Source: Tumebacillus permanentifrigoris | GTDB taxonomy: Bacteria > Bacillota > Bacilli > Tumebacillales > Tumebacillaceae | Assembly (NCBI RefSeq): GCF_003148565.1 | Contig: NZ_QGGL01000014.1 | Location: forward strand, 1 to 64,000 | Direction of reading: 5' to 3' | DNA length: 64,000 nucleotides | Shown here: positions 63,602 to 64,000 of the stretch, one piece after another | Numbering within the stretch: position 1 is the first letter of the stretch | How the letters are laid out: every line of letters starts with the position of its first letter | Position numbers and translations under genes: made by a program | Notes under the pieces: generated by a model | Told to the model about the DNA's origin: nothing | Database searches by the model: none | What the model saw: only the letters and a program-made list of their open reading frames with translations

Positions 63602-64000
63602 TTAGAAAACCAAAATGTCCAACGCTCTCTTGATCCCATCGGCAATACTTAGAGCAGTACCCCCGGACAGTTTTAAATCTTTCAACAAAAAGTTGTACAT
63701 TTTTTCCTTGACAACATTCGTGGCGAGGTCTGGTATTCCTGCAATCTCGTCCAATTTACTTGCAATTTTTCCAGAGTATTGTATCGCCGTCTTAGCAGTC
63801 TTAGCGTCAAGATATTCTAAAACATCACCGATATAAGGTGCACCTTTTCGGAAACACGTTGCTAGTAACTGAACAGCTTTCTTTACGATATAACCTTTAA
63901 CACCATCAGGTTCGGCCATTTGCGGTTGTTGACTTGGCGGTGCTTGTACCAGCGGTTGTTGTTGAGTGATGGTACTTTGGTTCGTGCTGGTCGTAGCGGC
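63602..64000 (-). CDS. partial protein of unknown function, running off the window
   Basis: The frame is open to the window edge; at least 132 residues are visible. It starts (as seen) with a Gln/Pro/Thr-rich linker (STITQQQPLVQAPPSQQPQ), then a mainly helical C-terminal domain (VKGYIVKKAVQLLATCFRKG, LKLSGGTALSIADGIKRALD). An ATG at 63919 exists but follows the linker, so it is unlikely to be the true start. Family not recognised. Confidence 0.55.
   Translation of the reverse strand, partial: AATTSTNQSTITQQQPLVQAPPSQQPQMAEPDGVKGYIVKKAVQLLATCFRKGAPYIGDVLEYLDAKTAKTAIQYSGKIASKLDEIAGIPDLATNVVKEKMYNFLLKDLKLSGGTALSIADGIKRALDILVF

Overview
The window looks like a moderately GC-rich chromosome of a spore-forming Bacillota, probably of the Tumebacillus/Alicyclobacillaceae type. 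That assignment is inference. It rests on AGGAGG-type ribosome binding sites with frequent GTG/TTG starts, an S-box (SAM) riboswitch, spore genes (YhcN/YlaJ-type lipoprotein, LysM coat protein, CotS/YsxE-like kinase, SpoVB-like flippase), a SigI/RsgI pair, and the Bacillus-like housekeeping order ruvCAB ... queA-tgt-yajC-TIGR04086 ... spoVB-comN-secD-secF-recJ-apt-relA-dtd.

Layout. 0-3.7 kb: the end of an rRNA operon (5S), the convergent ecsA-ecsB ABC exporter genes, and a 12-gene tRNA operon with its own promoter and terminator. 3.7-16.7 kb: an acidic duplicated-domain protein, a giant low-complexity spore lipoprotein, the SAM-riboswitch-controlled metNIQ methionine importer, a DUF4097 protein, an SLH surface protein, an SDR, a TVP38-like membrane protein and an MFS exporter. 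16.8-20.6 kb: LysM coat protein plus a CotS/YsxE-like kinase whose start is out of frame, two tiny membrane-protein ORFs, and a CobW-family GTPase. 20.7-34.7 kb: ruvCAB, sigI-rsgI with a candidate self-promoter, a secreted esterase, a UMP kinase, an HD-GYP protein, a SpoIID-like protein, queA, tgt, yajC. 35-49.3 kb: a diguanylate cyclase, a DUF421 protein, a SpoVB-like flippase, comN, an HD hydrolase, secD, secF, recJ, apt, relA, dtd.

49.3-54.1 kb is the most striking block: a tightly packed seven-gene operon (dehydratase, KS lacking catalytic residues, ketoreductase, two near-identical ACPs, intact KS, hot-dog thioesterase) behind a strong promoter. It has the composition of a highly reducing type II polyketide / polyene synthase and no enoyl reductase. 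It is followed by phosphonate-type ABC genes (phnD, phnE, no phnC) and a TerC-family protein.

From about 57.5 kb onward the sequence turns AT-richer and gene-poor. A selenocysteine tRNA gene (UCA anticodon) stands at the border. Beyond it are a secreted papain-like protease with a partner gene split by one in-frame TGA, a helicase-like remnant split by one in-frame TAG, a PLD-domain protein that looks transferred, and two small genes running off the right edge. This looks like an accessory, partly decaying region.
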